A stretch of 64,000 nt of DNA from Tsukamurella pulmonis (GTDB taxonomy: Bacteria; Actinomycetota; Actinomycetes; Mycobacteriales; Mycobacteriaceae). The stretch covers positions 3,610,136-3,674,135 of the forward strand of contig NZ_FNLF01000002.1 in the NCBI RefSeq assembly GCF_900103175.1, written 5' to 3'. Numbering within the stretch: position 1 is the stretch's first letter; every line of letters begins with the position of its first letter. The notes under the pieces are model-generated. The model saw only the letters and a list, made by a program, of their open reading frames with translations. It made no database searches and was not told the origin of the DNA. Positions 35,916 through 44,889 of this stretch are shown piece after piece. Made by a program: the position numbers and the translations under genes.

Positions 35916-36299
35916 ATGAGCACACAGCCCGTCGACCGCTACGCCCAGTTCCTCGGGATCGAGGTGACGGGGCACGGCGGCGGCCGCGCGGTGTCGACGG
36001 TGACGGTCACCGAGGACCACCTCAACCCGCACGACACCACGCACGGCGCCTTCGTCTTCGCCCTCGTCGGCACGGCGGTGGCCGCGGCGGCCAACGACGA
36101 CGAGCACACCGGCGTGGCCAGCGCGATCCACATCGACTACCTGCGCCCGACCCGCCTGGGCGACTCCCTGCGCGCCGAGGCCGGCATCGGGGAACGCCTG
36201 CCCAAGGAGGACCTGTTCGTCATCCGGGTGACCGACGGCGAGGACCGGGTGGTCGCCCGCGCGAGCGCGCGGTTCACGCGCCGCGTGCGCGCGCAGTAG
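35916..36299 (+). CDS. Hotdog-fold (PaaI-type) thioesterase
   Basis: A 127-residue single hotdog domain of the PaaI/4HBT family, which hydrolyses acyl-CoA or aryl-CoA thioesters. The signature NPHDTTHGAFVFALVGTA carries the HGxxF motif, with the long hotdog helix following, and SAIHIDYLRPTRLGDSLRAEA is the strand pair in the dimer interface. VARASARF closes the sheet. The ATG at 35916 gives the normal single-domain length; the frame extends upstream through the repeat and is rejected there. The dodecin gene follows after 53 bp containing a small hairpin (36310-36342). Confidence 0.88.
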   Translation: MSTQPVDRYAQFLGIEVTGHGGGRAVSTVTVTEDHLNPHDTTHGAFVFALVGTAVAAAANDDEHTGVASAIHIDYLRPTRLGDSLRAEAGIGERLPKEDLFVIRVTDGEDRVVARASARFTRRVRAQ

Positions 36300-36352
36300 C
36301 GACCTCGCCGTTCCGCCACCCCGATCGCGGTGGAGGCGGAACATGGGGAGGT

Positions 36353-36562
36353 ATGACGAACAACGTGTATCGAGTCATCGAAGTCGTCGGGTCCTCCACG
36401 GAGGGGTTCGACGCGGCCATCGCCAACGCGGTCGACCGCGCCGCGCAGACCATGCGGAACCTGGAGTGGTTCGAGGTGGTCTCCACCCGCGGTCACATCG
36501 AGAACGGGGCCGTCGCGCACACCCAGGTGACGCTGAAGATCGGCTTCCGCATGGACGGCTGA
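36353..36562 (+). CDS. Dodecin (flavin-binding)
   Basis: A 69-residue dodecin that assembles as a dodecamer to store or buffer FMN or FAD (CoA also in mycobacterial examples). VYRVIEVVGSSTEGFDAAIANAV is the conserved first strand and helix (core: EVVGSS, A-I-x-NAV). NLEWFEVVSTRGHIENG contains the Trp that stacks on the flavin in the family. HTQVTLKIGFRM is the last strand. Shine-Dalgarno GGGGAGG lies 4-10 nt upstream of the ATG. It is convergent with the SRPBCC gene, 16 bp away. Confidence 0.93.
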   Translation: MTNNVYRVIEVVGSSTEGFDAAIANAVDRAAQTMRNLEWFEVVSTRGHIENGAVAHTQVTLKIGFRMDG

Positions 36563-36578
36563 CGCGCCCGTGCGGCGG

Positions 36579-37022
36579 TCAGCGCGCGAGCAGCTCCGCC
36601 CGCTGCACGAGACCGTCGACGTTGCCGTCGAAGCCGCGCTGCAGGTTCGCCCCGAGGAGCAGCCCGACGAGGGGCGAGAGCGGACCGTCGAGCTGGAAGT
36701 GCGAGGTGTAGCGCGAACGCCCGTCGCCGAGGTCGGCGATGTCCTGCTCGCGGATGCTGCGTAGCAGTCCTGCGGGAGCGGGCTTCATGGCGTACGCGAA
36801 CCCGCGCCCCTCGTCGACGGAGACGATGAACTCCTTCTGCGTCATCACCTTCGGCGGTCGCAGGGCGACCCGCATGGTGATCGCGCCGCCGGGTCGCAGG
36901 TCGCAGCGCGCCTGCACCGCGAACGGATTCCACTCGGGGTAGGCGTCGAAGTCGGTGAGCGCCTGCCAGACGAGAGCGGGCGGCGCCGCGATCTCCCGGC
37001 TGTGGTCGATGGTGAAGGCCAT
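36579..37022 (-). CDS. SRPBCC-family (START-like) protein
   Basis: A 147-residue protein of the SRPBCC/polyketide-cyclase-like fold, a hydrophobic-ligand-binding helix-grip domain. The N-terminal SREIAAPPALVWQALTDFDAYPEWNPF is the family hallmark (core: APPALVWQ, YPEWNPF). A pair of strands with RCDLRPGGAITMRVAL follows, then the long C-terminal helix (GLLLGANLQRGFDGNVDGLV). Ligand unknown. It is monocistronic and divergent from a DHA2 exporter; the 128-bp gap contains the exporter's promoter. Confidence 0.87.
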   Translation of the reverse strand: MAFTIDHSREIAAPPALVWQALTDFDAYPEWNPFAVQARCDLRPGGAITMRVALRPPKVMTQKEFIVSVDEGRGFAYAMKPAPAGLLRSIREQDIADLGDGRSRYTSHFQLDGPLSPLVGLLLGANLQRGFDGNVDGLVQRAELLAR

Positions 37023-37106
37023 GCGACCAACCTAGAACACGTTCCACCTTCTGCGAGCCGCATCACACGGTAATGAGTTGGTGGAATATCTTCGCCGCCG
37101 TTACAG

Positions 37107-37134
37107 TTGCACCCTGCACGTTATTGCTTAGAGT
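37107..37134 (+). promoter_or_regulatory. Sigma-70-type promoter of the DHA2 exporter
   Basis: A -35-like TTGCAC (37107-37112) is separated by 16 nt from a -10 TAGAGT (37129-37134). The ATG is at 37151 with a purine-rich GAAGGAAGG between, so this message has a short leader, unlike the leaderless examples in the window. Confidence 0.55.
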
Positions 37135-37150
37135 TTTGAAGGAAGGCCCG

Positions 37151-38791
37151 ATGTCCGAGACCACGGCGGAAACGCCACCGCAGACCGAGGCTCCGATGAC
37201 CCATCGGGAGATCCTCGAGGTCATGGCGGGCCTGCTCGCCGCCCTGTTCACGGCGCTGCTGAGCACCACCGTCGTGTCCACCGCACTCCCGAAGATCATC
37301 GACGACCTCGGCGCCTCGACGACCGCGTTCTCGTGGGTGATCACCACCGCGCTCCTGGCCAACGCGGCGTCCACCCCGATCTGGGGCAAGCTGGCCGACC
37401 TGTTCAACAAGAAGGTCCTGGTGCAGGCCGCGATCATCATCTTCGTGGTCGGCTCCGTGCTCGCCGGCGCGACGCCGAACATCGAGGTCCTGATGGTCGC
37501 GCGCGTGATCCAGGGCATCGGCATGGGCGGCCTGACGGCGCTCGTCGTCGCCATCATCGGCAGCATCATCCCGCCCCGCGAGCGCGGCCGGTACTCCGGC
37601 TACATGGGCGCGACCATGGCCGTCTCGATGGCGGGCGGTCCGATCCTGGGCGGCGTCATCACCGACCACATCGGCTGGCGCTGGTGCTTCTACGTCAGCG
37701 TGCCGCTGGCCGTGTTCGCGCTGATCCTGATCCAGCGCACCCTGCACCTGTCCTCGACCCGCAAGCAGGACGTCTCCATCGACTGGCTCGGCGCCCTGCT
37801 GCTGACCTCGGGCGTGTCCGTGCTGCTGATCTGGGTCTCGTTCGCCGGCAAGAACTACGGCTGGGCGTCCACCTCGTCGGCCGTGTACCTGGCCGCGGGC
37901 ATCGCACTGCTCGTCGCGACGATCGTCGTGGAGAAGCGCGCGAAGGATCCGATCATCCCGCTCACGATCATCACCGAGCGCACCACCGCGCTCGCGATCA
38001 TCGCCTCGATCGCGGTGGGCGTCGGCATGTTCGGCGCCATGTCGTTCCTCGGCCTCTACTTCCAGAACTCGCGCGGCTACAGCCCGACGATGGCCGGCGT
38101 CCTGACCATCCCGATGGTCGTGGGCATGCTGTTCTCGTCCGTCGTCTCGGGCCAGCTGATCACGCGGACCGGCAAGTGGAAGCAGTTCGTCGTCGGCGGT
38201 GCGATCGTCCTGGTCATCGGCTTCGCCCTGCTGAGCACCATCGATCACCTCACCCCGATCTGGCGGGTGCAGGTCTTCATCGCGATCATGGGCCTGGGTG
38301 TCGGCGCCCTGATGCAGAACCTGGTGCTCGCCGTGCAGAACACCGTCAGCGTGCAGAACATCGGCGCGGCCTCGAGCTCCGTGGCCTTCTTCCGCACCTT
38401 CGGCGGCGCGATCGGCGTCTCCGCGCTGGGCGCGGTGCTCACGGCACGCGTCACCGACCTGGTCAAGGAGGGTGCGCTCGCCCAGCAGGTGGTCCCGGAC
38501 CTGCGCAATCCGCTGTTCGTGGAGATCACCAACGCCGCGTTCGGCGACGCCACGGGGCGCATCTTCATGGTCTCGACGGTGTGCGCGATCGTCACCCTGA
38601 TCGCCGTCGCCCTGCTGCCGAACAAGCCCCTGCGCACCACGCTGGACATCGACCCCGCAGCGGACGCCGCCGCGGTGCCGGGCGTCCCGGCGACGGTCGC
38701 GAACGCCGCGGGCGCGCCGGCGACCTCCGCCGCCGACGGCCCGGCGGACGGCCCCACGAAGGAGAGCGTGAACATCAGTAAGCCCCACTAG
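37151..38791 (+). CDS. DHA2-family (14-TM) MFS multidrug exporter
   Basis: A 546-residue drug:H+ antiporter-2. Helix 1 holds LLSTTVVSTALPKIIDDL (motif D), GKLADLFNKKVL is motif A, and RVIQGIGMGGL motif B. MAGGPILGGVITDHIGWRWCFYVSVP is motif C (core: GGPILGG, WRWCFY). About 14 hydrophobic helices are visible and end near residue 500. The last 45 residues form an Ala/Pro-rich hydrophilic tail. Closest general resemblance is to actinobacterial P55/Stp/EmrB-like efflux pumps. Its own sigma-70-type promoter lies upstream; a META-domain lipoprotein follows, whose gene has a separate start signal. Confidence 0.93.
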   Translation: MSETTAETPPQTEAPMTHREILEVMAGLLAALFTALLSTTVVSTALPKIIDDLGASTTAFSWVITTALLANAASTPIWGKLADLFNKKVLVQAAIIIFVVGSVLAGATPNIEVLMVARVIQGIGMGGLTALVVAIIGSIIPPRERGRYSGYMGATMAVSMAGGPILGGVITDHIGWRWCFYVSVPLAVFALILIQRTLHLSSTRKQDVSIDWLGALLLTSGVSVLLIWVSFAGKNYGWASTSSAVYLAAGIALLVATIVVEKRAKDPIIPLTIITERTTALAIIASIAVGVGMFGAMSFLGLYFQNSRGYSPTMAGVLTIPMVVGMLFSSVVSGQLITRTGKWKQFVVGGAIVLVIGFALLSTIDHLTPIWRVQVFIAIMGLGVGALMQNLVLAVQNTVSVQNIGAASSSVAFFRTFGGAIGVSALGAVLTARVTDLVKEGALAQQVVPDLRNPLFVEITNAAFGDATGRIFMVSTVCAIVTLIAVALLPNKPLRTTLDIDPAADAAAVPGVPATVANAAGAPATSAADGPADGPTKESVNISKPH

Positions 38792-38828
38792 GGTGTTGCT
38801 GAAGTTTCCCCTGTGACGAGGGAGGCGG

Positions 38829-38844
38829 CATAATCGCATCCATG
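38829..38844 (+). promoter_or_regulatory. -10 element and leaderless ATG of the META lipoprotein
   Basis: CATAAT at 38829-38834 ends 7 nt before the first of two adjacent ATG codons (38842, 38845). The spacing selects 38842. Confidence 0.5.
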
Positions 38845-39444
38845 ATGCGTAAGTCCGCCTCCCTCGTCCTCCCTCTGCTCGCGGGCGCCGCCGTGCTCAC
38901 GGCCGGCTGCGCCGCCTCCGCGGGCGCCGATCCCGCCACCTCCTCGAAGCCCTCCGGGAGCTCCGCGCCCGCCGCCACCGCGGCGCCGTCGAAGCCCTCC
39001 CTCGTGGGCGCGCAGTGGCGCCTGAAGTCCGACCCGAAGGCCTGGTTCCGGGTCCAGGGCTCGAACATCTCGGGCAACGACTCGTGCAACACCCTGACCG
39101 GCACCGCGACGTCGCTGGCCACGGCGGACCGCGTCGACTTCGGCGCCGGCCTGGCGTCGACGATGATGTACTGCCAGGACCCCAAGGGCACGCAGACCGC
39201 GATCAGCGAGGCCCTCAAGGGCGAGCGGATCTGGTCGCGCAACGGCACCGAGCTCGTGCTCACCGATCCGGACAACAACCGCGCGTGGACCTTCGTCCTG
39301 ACCCCGGCGAGCCCCTCCGCGAGCGCGGCACCGTCCGCGAGCGCCGCTCCCTCCTCGAGCGCCGCGAGCGCCACGAGCACCGCGCCGTCGAGCACCGCGC
39401 CGTCGAGCACCGCGCCGGTGACCGTCCCGCCCGCGGCTCGCTGA
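38842..39444 (+). CDS. META-domain lipoprotein
   Basis: A 200-residue exported lipoprotein. The signal peptide ends in the lipobox LTAGC (Cys at residue 23), followed by a Ser/Ala/Pro-rich linker. A single META/HslJ-like domain follows (about residues 54-155): LVGAQWRLKSDPKAWFRVQG, then SCNTLTGTAT, equivalent to the CN-x-x-x-G motif of the family, and MMYCQDP. The C-terminal 45 residues are low complexity with a three-fold STAPS repeat encoded by 15-bp units at 39375-39417. Function unknown; HslJ-like proteins relate to envelope stress and drug resistance. Leaderless start at 38842. Confidence 0.82.
   Translation: MMRKSASLVLPLLAGAAVLTAGCAASAGADPATSSKPSGSSAPAATAAPSKPSLVGAQWRLKSDPKAWFRVQGSNISGNDSCNTLTGTATSLATADRVDFGAGLASTMMYCQDPKGTQTAISEALKGERIWSRNGTELVLTDPDNNRAWTFVLTPASPSASAAPSASAAPSSSAASATSTAPSSTAPSSTAPVTVPPAAR
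39375..39417 (+). repeat. 15-bp tandem repeat within the lipoprotein tail
   Basis: GAGCACCGCGCCGTC occurs twice exactly (39375-39389, 39390-39404), with a third partial copy to 39417. It encodes the STAPS-type tail and is a likely site of length variation. Confidence 0.75.
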
Positions 39445-39450
39445 CGCGGC

Positions 39451-40095
39451 TCAGTCCATCTCGCCCGCGGCCCACATCGCCGCGGCGACCTCGACGCGAT
39501 TGCGCGCGCCCAGCCGGCGGGTGATCGCGCCGAGGTGGGTCTTGACGGTGCCCAGACTGATCACCAGTTCGTCGGCGATCTCGGCGTTCGTGCGGCCGCG
39601 GGCCACGCACTGGGCCACCTCGCGCTCGCGCGTAGTCAGTTCGGCGAGCGCCACCGCCGCCGCGGCGTCGCGCCGCCCGGAACCCCGGCTCCTGGCCAGC
39701 AGGTCGACGGTGAGTTCGGGGCTGATCAGGGCGTCCCCCGTCGCGGCGGCGCGGACCGCGGCGATCAGCAGGTCCGGCCCGGCGTCCTTGAGCAGGAAGC
39801 CCGAGGCACCCGCGCCGAGCGCCGCGTCGACGTAGTCGGGCTCGCCGAAGGTCGTCACGATCACCACCCGCGTCGACGATTCGGCGACGCGCCGGCACAC
39901 CTCGATGCCGTCGAGTCGGGGCATCCGGATGTCGAGGAGCACCACGTCGGGGCGGGTTTCGGCGATCACGCCGACCGCCTCGACCCCGTCGGCCGCCTGC
40001 CCCACCACCTGCATGTCCGGTACGGCCCCGAGGATCATCGCGAAGCCGATCCGCACCATCTCCTGGTCGTCCGCCAGCACCACCCTGATCGTCAC
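39451..40095 (-). CDS. NarL/LuxR-family response regulator
   Basis: A 214-residue response regulator. The receiver domain shows ADDQ near the start, phospho-acceptor Asp in VVLLDIRMPRLDG and Lys in GFLLKDAG. The C-terminal LuxR-type helix-turn-helix includes LTTREREVAQCVARGRTNAEIAD and LGTVKTHLGAITRRLGARNRV (cores: TTREREV, GTVKTHL). The GTG at 40095 overlaps the stop of the kinase gene (4 nt), so the pair is coupled. Convergent with the META lipoprotein gene, 6 bp away. Targets are not evident; the pair lies directly downstream of glpD. Confidence 0.94.
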   Translation of the reverse strand: MTIRVVLADDQEMVRIGFAMILGAVPDMQVVGQAADGVEAVGVIAETRPDVVLLDIRMPRLDGIEVCRRVAESSTRVVIVTTFGEPDYVDAALGAGASGFLLKDAGPDLLIAAVRAAATGDALISPELTVDLLARSRGSGRRDAAAAVALAELTTREREVAQCVARGRTNAEIADELVISLGTVKTHLGAITRRLGARNRVEVAAAMWAAGEMD

Positions 40096-41240
40096 GTCAC
40101 CGCTCCCCCGTGCATCGGCAGGCTCGCCGACAACAACCACCCCTGTCCGTCGGGACCGTACGTCACCTCTCCCCCGACGGTGGCCGCCCGCTCGACCAGG
40201 CCCGTCAAGCCGGTTCCGCCGCCGGGGCCGGGGCCCGCCGGCCCGCCGTCGGCGGGTCCGTCGTCGGCCACGTCGACCCGGAGCGCCCCGTCCTCGCGCC
40301 CGACGGTGACCCGCACGCTCCCGCCCGGCGCGTGCCGGCGGGCGTTCGTGACGCCCTCGATCACCACGCGGTGCGCGACCAGCCGCACGAGGTCCGGGAC
40401 CTCCTCGCCGTCCGCCGCGGGATCGACGGCCAGCGTGATCCGCTCCCCCGCGACGTCCTGGGCGAGATCGGCGAGCGCCGCCCGCAGCCCGAGCGATCCC
40501 GACGCCGACGGGGCGAGCGGCAGCGGACCGTCGTTCGGCTCCCGCAGGGTCCCGACCATGGCGCGGATGTCGGCGAGGGCGCGCGCGCCGCTGCGCTCGA
40601 TCCGGGCGAGCGTGCCGGTGGCGTCCGAGCCCGCCGCGATCCCCGCCTGCGCCAGCACCACGATCCCCGTCACTTCGTGGGCGATCACGTCGTGCAGTTC
40701 CCGCGCCATCGCGGTGCGCTCGGCCAACTGGACCTCCGCCCGTGTCTCCTCGATCTTCCGCTCCGCCGTGCGGTGCCGGTGTCCGAACATGACGGCGGCG
40801 TTCACCGCACCCGCCATGAGGAAGGCCAGGATCCACAGCTGCGGCGCGTGCATCGCCAGCGGAACCACCGGGAGGACGGCGAGGACGCCCGCCGCGAGCT
40901 CGAGCACCCCGTCGAACGAGGTGTCCGCGTACGACGCCGTGATCCCGGCGACGATGACGAACACCCAGCACGCGCCGGCCGGCCAGATCGGTTCGCCGTG
41001 AGGACCGACGGCCGCCACCGTGAACGCCACGGCGGCGACCGCCGCCCCACCCCATGACCATGCCGCGCTGGCTCCGCGGATCTCGGACCACACGGTGACG
41101 GCGCCCCCCAGGGACGCCACCGCGATCAGGACCACGGACAACGGGGACGCGTTGACGATGAGGGAGATCACCGTCCCGATCGCCCATCCGCCGGCGAGGA
41201 CCACACCGAGCATGACCCGATCCAGGCGCGTCATGATCAT
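40092..41240 (-). CDS. NarL-type (HisKA_3) sensor histidine kinase
   Basis: A 382-residue sensor kinase with an N-terminal membrane domain of about five or six helices (starting VMLGVVLAGGWAIGTVISLI) and no large extracytoplasmic loop. The HisKA_3 dimerization motif ARELHDVIAHEVTGIVV contains the phospho-His. The ATPase domain shows the N box GVTNARRHAPGG and the G2 box GTGLTGLVERA. The start is uncertain: ATG 41240 lies 6 nt after a -10-like CAGAGT, while an in-frame GTG at 41345 lies 2 nt after the glpD stop and adds 35 residues. Cognate regulator is the overlapping downstream gene. Confidence 0.88.
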   Translation of the reverse strand: MIMTRLDRVMLGVVLAGGWAIGTVISLIVNASPLSVVLIAVASLGGAVTVWSEIRGASAAWSWGGAAVAAVAFTVAAVGPHGEPIWPAGACWVFVIVAGITASYADTSFDGVLELAAGVLAVLPVVPLAMHAPQLWILAFLMAGAVNAAVMFGHRHRTAERKIEETRAEVQLAERTAMARELHDVIAHEVTGIVVLAQAGIAAGSDATGTLARIERSGARALADIRAMVGTLREPNDGPLPLAPSASGSLGLRAALADLAQDVAGERITLAVDPAADGEEVPDLVRLVAHRVVIEGVTNARRHAPGGSVRVTVGREDGALRVDVADDGPADGGPAGPGPGGGTGLTGLVERAATVGGEVTYGPDGQGWLLSASLPMHGGAVT

Positions 41241-41347
41241 GACGCGACTCTGCCGGAGTGCGGCCGCCGCCGACTCCACCGAAGGATCGAACCACCCCGC
41301 CGCGACTCGGCCGTTCGGCCGAGGCGAGTGCGAGGGGCGGCGCACGA

Positions 41348-43162
41348 CTACTGCCGGAGCGCCCCGTGCTCAGCGCCGGGGACGGGCACCGGCTCGAGGA
41401 TCTCGCCGCGGGCCTCGGGCGCCGCGGCGCGCAGCGCGTCGGCGGTCTCGTCGTCCGGCATGCTCTGCGATTCGATCTCGGCGGCCACGCGCGCGCCGTA
41501 GTTCTCCAACTCCCGCGCGACATCGGCCGCGGACCAGCCCAGCACCGGCGCGATGAGCTCCGCGACCTCGGCGGCTGCCTCGAGACCCCGGTCCGGGTAC
41601 TCGATGGAGATGCGAGTGCGTCGCGCCAGCACGTCCTCCAGGTGCAGGGCACCCTCCGCCTTCGCGGCGTACAGCGCCTCCACCCGCAGGTACTGCGGGG
41701 CGCCGGCCAGCGGCTCCAGCAGTCCTCGATCCTCCTCGGCCAACGCCAGCACGTCGCCGATGAGCGAGCCGTACCGGTTGAGCAGGTGCGTGACCCGGTG
41801 CGGGTGCACGTCGTGCTCGCGCGCGATCGACGTGGTCTGGTTGGTCAGCGCGTAGTAGCCGTCGGCCCCGAGCAGCGGCACCTTCTCGGTGCACGAGGCG
41901 GGGATCTTGTGCGGCAGGTAGGCCTCCGCGGCGTCGACGGCGTCCGCGCCCATCACCCGGTAGGTGGTGTACTTGCCGCCCGCGATGGTCACGAGGCCGG
42001 GCGCGATCGCGGCGACGGCGTGCTCGCGCGAGAGCTTGGACGTCTCGTCGGACTCGCCCGCCAGCAGCGGGCGCAGGCCCGCGTACACGCCGGTGATGTC
42101 GTCGCGGGTCAGCTCCGTGATGAGCACCTTGTTGACGTGGTCGAGGATGTAGTCGATGTCCGTCGCGGTGGCCGCGGGGTGCGCGAGATCGAGATTCCAG
42201 TCGGTGTCGGTGGTGCCGATGATCCAGTGGATGCCCCACGGGATCACGAACAGCACGCTCTTCTCGGTGCGCAGGATCAGCGCCACGTCGCTGACGATTC
42301 GGTCGCGCGGCACCAGGATGTGCACGCCCTTGCTCGCCCGGACCCGGAAGCGCCCCTTCTGGTGCGAGAGTGCCTGCAGTTCGTCGGTCCAGACGCCGGT
42401 GGCGTTGACGACGACGGTGGAGCGGACCTCGGTGGTCTCGCCGGTCTCGCTGTCGCGGACCACGACGCCGGAGACCCGGTCCGCCTCGCGCAGGAAGTCG
42501 ACGACCTGCGTCGACGTGCGGACCACGGCGCCGTAGTGGGCCGCGGTGCGGGCGACGGTCATGGTGTGCCGGGCGTCGTCGACGACGGTGTCGAAGTAGC
42601 GGATGCCGCCGACCAGAGCGCCGCGCTTGAGCCCGGGCGCGAGCCGCAGCGCGCCGGCGCGGGTGAGGTGCTTCTGCGCGGGGACCGACTTGGCGCCGCC
42701 CATGGTGTCGTAGAGGAACATGCCCGCCGCCATGTACGGCCGCTCAATGACGCGCTTGGTCAGCGGCGCCAGGAAGGGCAGCGGCTTGACCAGGTGCGGG
42801 GCCAGCGTGGAGAGCGAGAGCTCGCGTTCGTGCAGCGCCTCGCGCACCAGGCCGAACTCGAGCTGCTCCAGGTAGCGCAGCCCGCCGTGGAACATCTTGG
42901 AGCTGCGCGAGCTGGTGCCCGAGGCGAAGTCGCGGGCCTCCACGAGCGCCACCTTCAGGCCACGGGTCGCGGCGTCGAGCGCGGTGCCCACGCCGACGAC
43001 GCCGCCGCCGATCACGACGAGGTCGAACTCGTCGGAGCCGAGGCGGTCCCAGGCCTGGGTCCGGTACTCCGGTGAGAGCAGGGACGCGGTGGTCGCGACG
43101 CCCGCAGAGGCCGCGCCGGAAGCACCCGGCGTCGCGGCGGATTCAGGGTTGGCAGCGTTCAT
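41348..43162 (-). CDS. glpD: Aerobic glycerol-3-phosphate dehydrogenase
   Basis: A 604-residue membrane-associated flavoenzyme that oxidises sn-glycerol-3-phosphate to DHAP and feeds electrons to quinone. The FAD-binding loop is IGGGVVGVG (residues 51-59). SSRSSKMFHGGLRYLEQ and GVHILVPRD are family blocks, and AGGKYTTYRVMG is the GlpD signature. A C-terminal helical domain (residues about 420-570) is present. Corresponds to Rv3302c. It is divergent from glpK with 27 bp between starts; that gap contains the perfect palindrome GTGATCAC (43165-43172). The two-component genes follow it. Confidence 0.95.
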   Translation of the reverse strand: MNAANPESAATPGASGAASAGVATTASLLSPEYRTQAWDRLGSDEFDLVVIGGGVVGVGTALDAATRGLKVALVEARDFASGTSSRSSKMFHGGLRYLEQLEFGLVREALHERELSLSTLAPHLVKPLPFLAPLTKRVIERPYMAAGMFLYDTMGGAKSVPAQKHLTRAGALRLAPGLKRGALVGGIRYFDTVVDDARHTMTVARTAAHYGAVVRTSTQVVDFLREADRVSGVVVRDSETGETTEVRSTVVVNATGVWTDELQALSHQKGRFRVRASKGVHILVPRDRIVSDVALILRTEKSVLFVIPWGIHWIIGTTDTDWNLDLAHPAATATDIDYILDHVNKVLITELTRDDITGVYAGLRPLLAGESDETSKLSREHAVAAIAPGLVTIAGGKYTTYRVMGADAVDAAEAYLPHKIPASCTEKVPLLGADGYYALTNQTTSIAREHDVHPHRVTHLLNRYGSLIGDVLALAEEDRGLLEPLAGAPQYLRVEALYAAKAEGALHLEDVLARRTRISIEYPDRGLEAAAEVAELIAPVLGWSAADVARELENYGARVAAEIESQSMPDDETADALRAAAPEARGEILEPVPVPGAEHGALRQ

Positions 43163-43164
43163 CA

Positions 43165-43189
43165 GTGATCACCATGTCAGTATTCGGTC
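43165..43189. promoter_or_regulatory. 27-bp divergent glpD/glpK start region
   Basis: The gap holds the perfect 8-bp palindrome GTGATCAC (43165-43172), which touches the glpD upstream side, and a -10-like CAGTAT (43178-43183) that ends 6 nt before the glpK GTG. The two genes can hardly have separate promoters here without overlap, so coregulation is likely. Confidence 0.4.
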
Positions 43190-44743
43190 GTGGCTCATTA
43201 CTCGCGCGCCCCGCAGTTCGTCGCCGCCATCGATCAGGGCACCAGCTCGACGCGGTGCATCATCTTCGATCGGCGCGGGACCATCGTGGCCTCCGAACAA
43301 CGGGAACACGACCAGATCTTCCCACGCGGCGGGTGGGTGGAGCACGACGCCACGCAGATATGGCGGAACACGCGCCTGGTGTGTGCCGAGGCCCTCGCCG
43401 CCTCCGACCTCACCGCCGCCGACATCGCCGCGGTCGGTATCACCAATCAGCGGGAGACCGTGGTGGTGTGGGACCGGGCCACCGGCGAGCCGATCCACAA
43501 CGCCGTCGTCTGGCAGGACACCCGCACCGACGCGCTCTGCGAGGAACTCGCGTCCGTCGGCCTCGACGAGCCCGACCGCGACCGGTTCCGGGCCTCCTGC
43601 GGCCTGCCGCTGTCCACCTACTTCTCCGGACCCAAGATCGCCTGGATCCTCGATCACGTCGACGGTGCGCGGGAACGGGCCGAGCGGGGCGAGCTGTGCG
43701 CCGGGACGATCGACTCGTGGCTGGTGTGGAACCTGACCACCGACGACGACTTCGGGCCGGGGCGCGCCGACACCACCCGGCCGCTGCACGTCACCGACAT
43801 CACCAACGCTTCGCGGACGATGTTGATGAACCTCGCGGACGGCGCGTGGGACCCGGCGACCTGCGCCGCGATGGGGATCCCGATGTCCATGCTGCCCGAG
43901 ATCCGTTCCAGCGCCGAGGTCTACGGCACCGTCCGGGAGCGCGGGGTGTTCGGCGGAGTGCCGATCGCCGGGATCCTCGGCGATCAGCAGGCGGCCATGT
44001 TCGGGCAGGCGGCCCTCGATCCGGGGACTGCCAAGAACACCTACGGCACGGGCAACTTCCTCCTGGTCAACACCGGCGAGCGGCCGGTCTTCAGCGAGCA
44101 CGGACTGCTCACGACGGTCTGCTACAAGCTGGGCGACGCGCCGACGGTGTACGCGCTCGAGGGGTCGGTCGCGGTCAGCGGGTCACTGGTGCAGTGGCTG
44201 CGCGACAACCTGGGCATCATCTCGTCGGCGCCCGAGATCGAGGAGCTGGCCACGGGTGTCGAGGACAACGGCGGGGTCTACGTGGTGCCCGCGTTCTCCG
44301 GGTTGTTCGCGCCGCGCTGGCGGCCCGACGCCCGCGGCGTCATCGTGGGCCTGACCCGCTTCTCCGACAAGCGGCACATCGCGCGCGCCGCGCTGGAGGC
44401 GACGGCCTACCAGTCGCGCGAGGTGATCGACGCCATGAACGGCGACAGCGGCATCGCACTCACGGAGCTGCGCGTCGACGGCGGCATGGTGGTCAACGAC
44501 ATGCTGATGCAGTTCCAGGCCGACGTGCTGAACGTGCCCGTGATCCGGCCGCGGATCATCGAGACCACCGCACTCGGCGCCGCCTACGCCGCGGGGTACG
44601 CCACCGGCGTGTGGACGCTCGAGGAGATCCGCACCAATTGGGCGGAGGATCGCCGGTGGCTCCCGACGATGCCGGCCGAGCAGCGCGAGCACCTGTTCGA
44701 CGAGTGGAACCGCGCGGTGGAGCGCACGCTGAACTGGGCCTGA
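43190..44743 (+). CDS. glpK: Glycerol kinase
   Basis: A 517-residue FGGY-family kinase that phosphorylates glycerol to sn-glycerol-3-phosphate, the substrate of the divergent glp[11 protein letters not shown] (about residues 13-22) is the phosphate-1 loop. [20 protein letters not shown] and WQDTRT are substrate-site blocks. [10 protein letters not shown] and [14 protein letters not shown] form the ATPase core, and [13 protein letters not shown] closes the domain. The GTG at 43190 follows a -10-like CAGTAT by 6 nt. No glycerol facilitator gene is seen in the window. Confidence 0.96.
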   Translation: MAHYSRAPQFVAAIDQGTSSTRCIIFDRRGTIVASEQREHDQIFPRGGWVEHDATQIWRNTRLVCAEALAASDLTAADIAAVGITNQRETVVVWDRATGEPIHNAVVWQDTRTDALCEELASVGLDEPDRDRFRASCGLPLSTYFSGPKIAWILDHVDGARERAERGELCAGTIDSWLVWNLTTDDDFGPGRADTTRPLHVTDITNASRTMLMNLADGAWDPATCAAMGIPMSMLPEIRSSAEVYGTVRERGVFGGVPIAGILGDQQAAMFGQAALDPGTAKNTYGTGNFLLVNTGERPVFSEHGLLTTVCYKLGDAPTVYALEGSVAVSGSLVQWLRDNLGIISSAPEIEELATGVEDNGGVYVVPAFSGLFAPRWRPDARGVIVGLTRFSDKRHIARAALEATAYQSREVIDAMNGDSGIALTELRVDGGMVVNDMLMQFQADVLNVPVIRPRIIETTALGAAYAAGYATGVWTLEEIRTNWAEDRRWLPTMPAEQREHLFDEWNRAVERTLNWA

Positions 44744-44773
44744 CCCGCCGCCCCGCCTCCGCCCCCGTCGCCG

Positions 44774-44889
44774 TCCCTAGCGGGGCGGCCACCTCCCCAG
44801 GTCCATGGACAGGGGGAATGCACGACACGCCGGGGTGATGCACGTCCCGCTAGGGAGCGCGACAGCTACAGCTGTCTCAATCAATGAGA
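44774..44889. promoter_or_regulatory. Inverted repeats upstream of the aminotransferase
   Basis: Between glpK and the aminotransferase there are three dyads. Arms TCCCTAGCGGG (44774-44784) and CCCGCTAGGGA (44846-44856) are exact complements 61 nt apart. GACAGCT/AGCTGTC (44861-44867, 44870-44876) flank AC. TCTCA/TGAGA (44875-44879, 44885-44889) flank five bases. The last two lie in the likely promoter, 44-72 nt before the ATG at 44933. A lower-GC stretch (AATCAATGAGATAATGG) follows. No ORF is supported here. Confidence 0.45.

Noticed and set aside
39375-39417. CRISPR-like repeats
   Set aside because: The 15-bp units are contiguous, in frame and encode a Ser/Thr/Ala/Pro tail; there are no spacers.
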